Origin: Maea johnstoni
Taxonomy: Eukaryota; Annelida; Polychaeta; Spionida; Magelonidae
Direction: 5' to 3'
Length of the DNA stretch: 64,000 bases
Assembly (NCBI GenBank): GCA_963942565.1
Contig: OZ012690.1
Span: 5,617,646 to 5,681,645 of the forward strand
Positions 63,166-64,000 of this stretch are shown piece by piece. Position 1 is the first letter of the stretch. Each line of letters opens with the position of its first letter. Made by a program: the position numbers and the translations under genes. The notes under the pieces are model-generated. The model was not told where the DNA came from. It saw only the letters and a program-made list of their open reading frames with translations, and did not search any database.

Positions 63166-63773
63166 TGGCTCAAATATAAAAATATTGATTGGACAGGTTG
63201 TCAAGTTTCAAGAATATATAGAGAAGATTGTTTATAACCTTAAGATCCAAGAAACTGCATTAAGAGGATAGTCCAACATAAAGCTTGTGCAGTGAGGTTC
63301 ATTTCAAAAGTAGAAAAAAAATTATATAATACTATAATACTACAAGGCCTATAAGAAAGGTCTTATTATTGTAATGACTAAAGATTTCAAGGTACCACAG
63401 TGATGATTCAAAAGACTAAACAATGTCGCAAGAAACAAGGATATGCTGACAATAAGCCACTAGTGTACGAGAATGTTTTATAAATAAGTAATAGATGGCT
63501 TACAATACATACAACACATAGAAAGAAGTATGATATACAGAGACCTAGTGAATTCAGGGTAGTTAAGGGTTGGGTTTGCAAATTGCATCACCTTAAAAGT
63601 TAAAATTTATTGTTACTATTATCTACCGAGACCCTGAATTCACAAAATCATAAACTACACCAAGCAAGTAGTACTGAGAAGTACTGTAGGGGCAATATCT
63701 AAAGAGCATACATAAAATGAAGTTTTGAAATATTCATTGTGGGGGACACAGCTAGTGACTGAACGTAACTTAC
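63166..63773. other. Non-coding stretch, mostly intron
   Basis: AT-rich with no convincing exon or RNA gene on either strand. Contains the inverted repeat described at 63548-63643. Confidence 0.5.
63548..63643. repeat. 13-bp perfect inverted repeat enclosing 70 bp
   Basis: GTGAATTCAGGGT at 63548-63560 and its exact reverse complement ACCCTGAATTCAC at 63631-63643. It could be the ends of a tiny foldback or MITE-like element. No flanking duplication is evident. Confidence 0.55.
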
Positions 63774-63854
63774 AAGAGCGTCAATGGCACTTGTCATAAG
63801 CTCTGAGAACGAGAATGTCTCATTATCCTTTTCCTTGTTTTGTGGAATATTACT
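63774..63854 (-). CDS. Candidate 81-bp internal exon, possibly upstream GGA exon
   Basis: A very good acceptor (ggttgttattgcttttctcag) and donor (GTAAGT, 63768-63773) frame 27 codons, phase 0 at both ends, reading SNIPQNKEKDNETFSFSEL, then MTSAIDAL. The other two frames are stopped. It is acidic and hydrophilic, which would suit an adaptor hinge. But the GGA exon at 62010-62284 needs two leftover bases, so these two cannot be directly joined. Either another exon lies between them, or this one belongs to a different gene. Confidence 0.42.
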
Positions 63855-64000
63855 CTGAGAAAAGCAATAACAACCATCACCATTCAATAAGCAGTCGATC
63901 AAGAGGCAGCAAAGTTAAAGAGCCAGCTTCCCTACCAGCTTTATGAGTAGGGATTGGCATCTTTAAAATTATCATGATACAATACAAGTATTGATATTTA
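63855..64000. other. Flank at the window end, nothing recognised
   Basis: Contains the acceptor tract of the minus-strand exon at 63774-63854, then AT-rich sequence with no open frame that I can support. Confidence 0.4.

Overview
This is eukaryotic, almost certainly metazoan DNA. It is AT-rich, has GT-AG exon boundaries in its unique part, and is full of simple-sequence tracts (CTAT, AT/GTAT, TAA). I see no bacterial operons, RNA genes, CRISPR arrays or recognisable viral genes. An invertebrate is my best guess, but the species cannot be read from the sequence.

Positions 1-61979 are one head-to-tail macrosatellite. Its monomer is about 3.25 kb, in 19 complete copies (2904-3263 bp) plus a partial copy at each side. 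The left end runs out of the window, so the full size is unknown. Copies look nearly identical, and their length differences are explained by a handful of indels (8, 10, 16, 16, 96 and 244 bp, plus single bases). Linked variants define at least three monomer types (A, B, C). These build higher-order repeats: an A-B-C trimer of about 9.4 kb stands twice in tandem (6729-16129 and 16130-25538), and A-B pairs occur elsewhere. Several monomers are mosaics of types, as expected from unequal exchange or gene conversion.

Each monomer carries two CTAT-rich tracts that each follow a related 50-bp module, a 28-bp perfect hairpin, a TAA-rich tract, an internal 90-bp direct duplication and an AT/GTAT microsatellite. 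It also has exon-like blocks on both strands. Block A (minus) would encode two membrane-type helices and block P (plus) a helical segment. I could not assign either to a family, and most other open frames in the monomer are translated microsatellite.

Positions 61980-64000 are unique. A minus-strand exon (62010-62284) matches the hinge/ear boundary of GGA-type clathrin adaptors, with a possible further upstream exon at 63774-63854. The array starts only 30 bp past the GGA exon's splice donor, so it sits in, or cuts off, the GGA gene before its ear domain. A plus-strand terminal exon (62737-62922, Pro/Gln-rich tail, stop, downstream AATAAA) lies antisense inside the GGA region. Both genes would have to continue leftward through the array, which makes this edge the most structurally puzzling place in the window.
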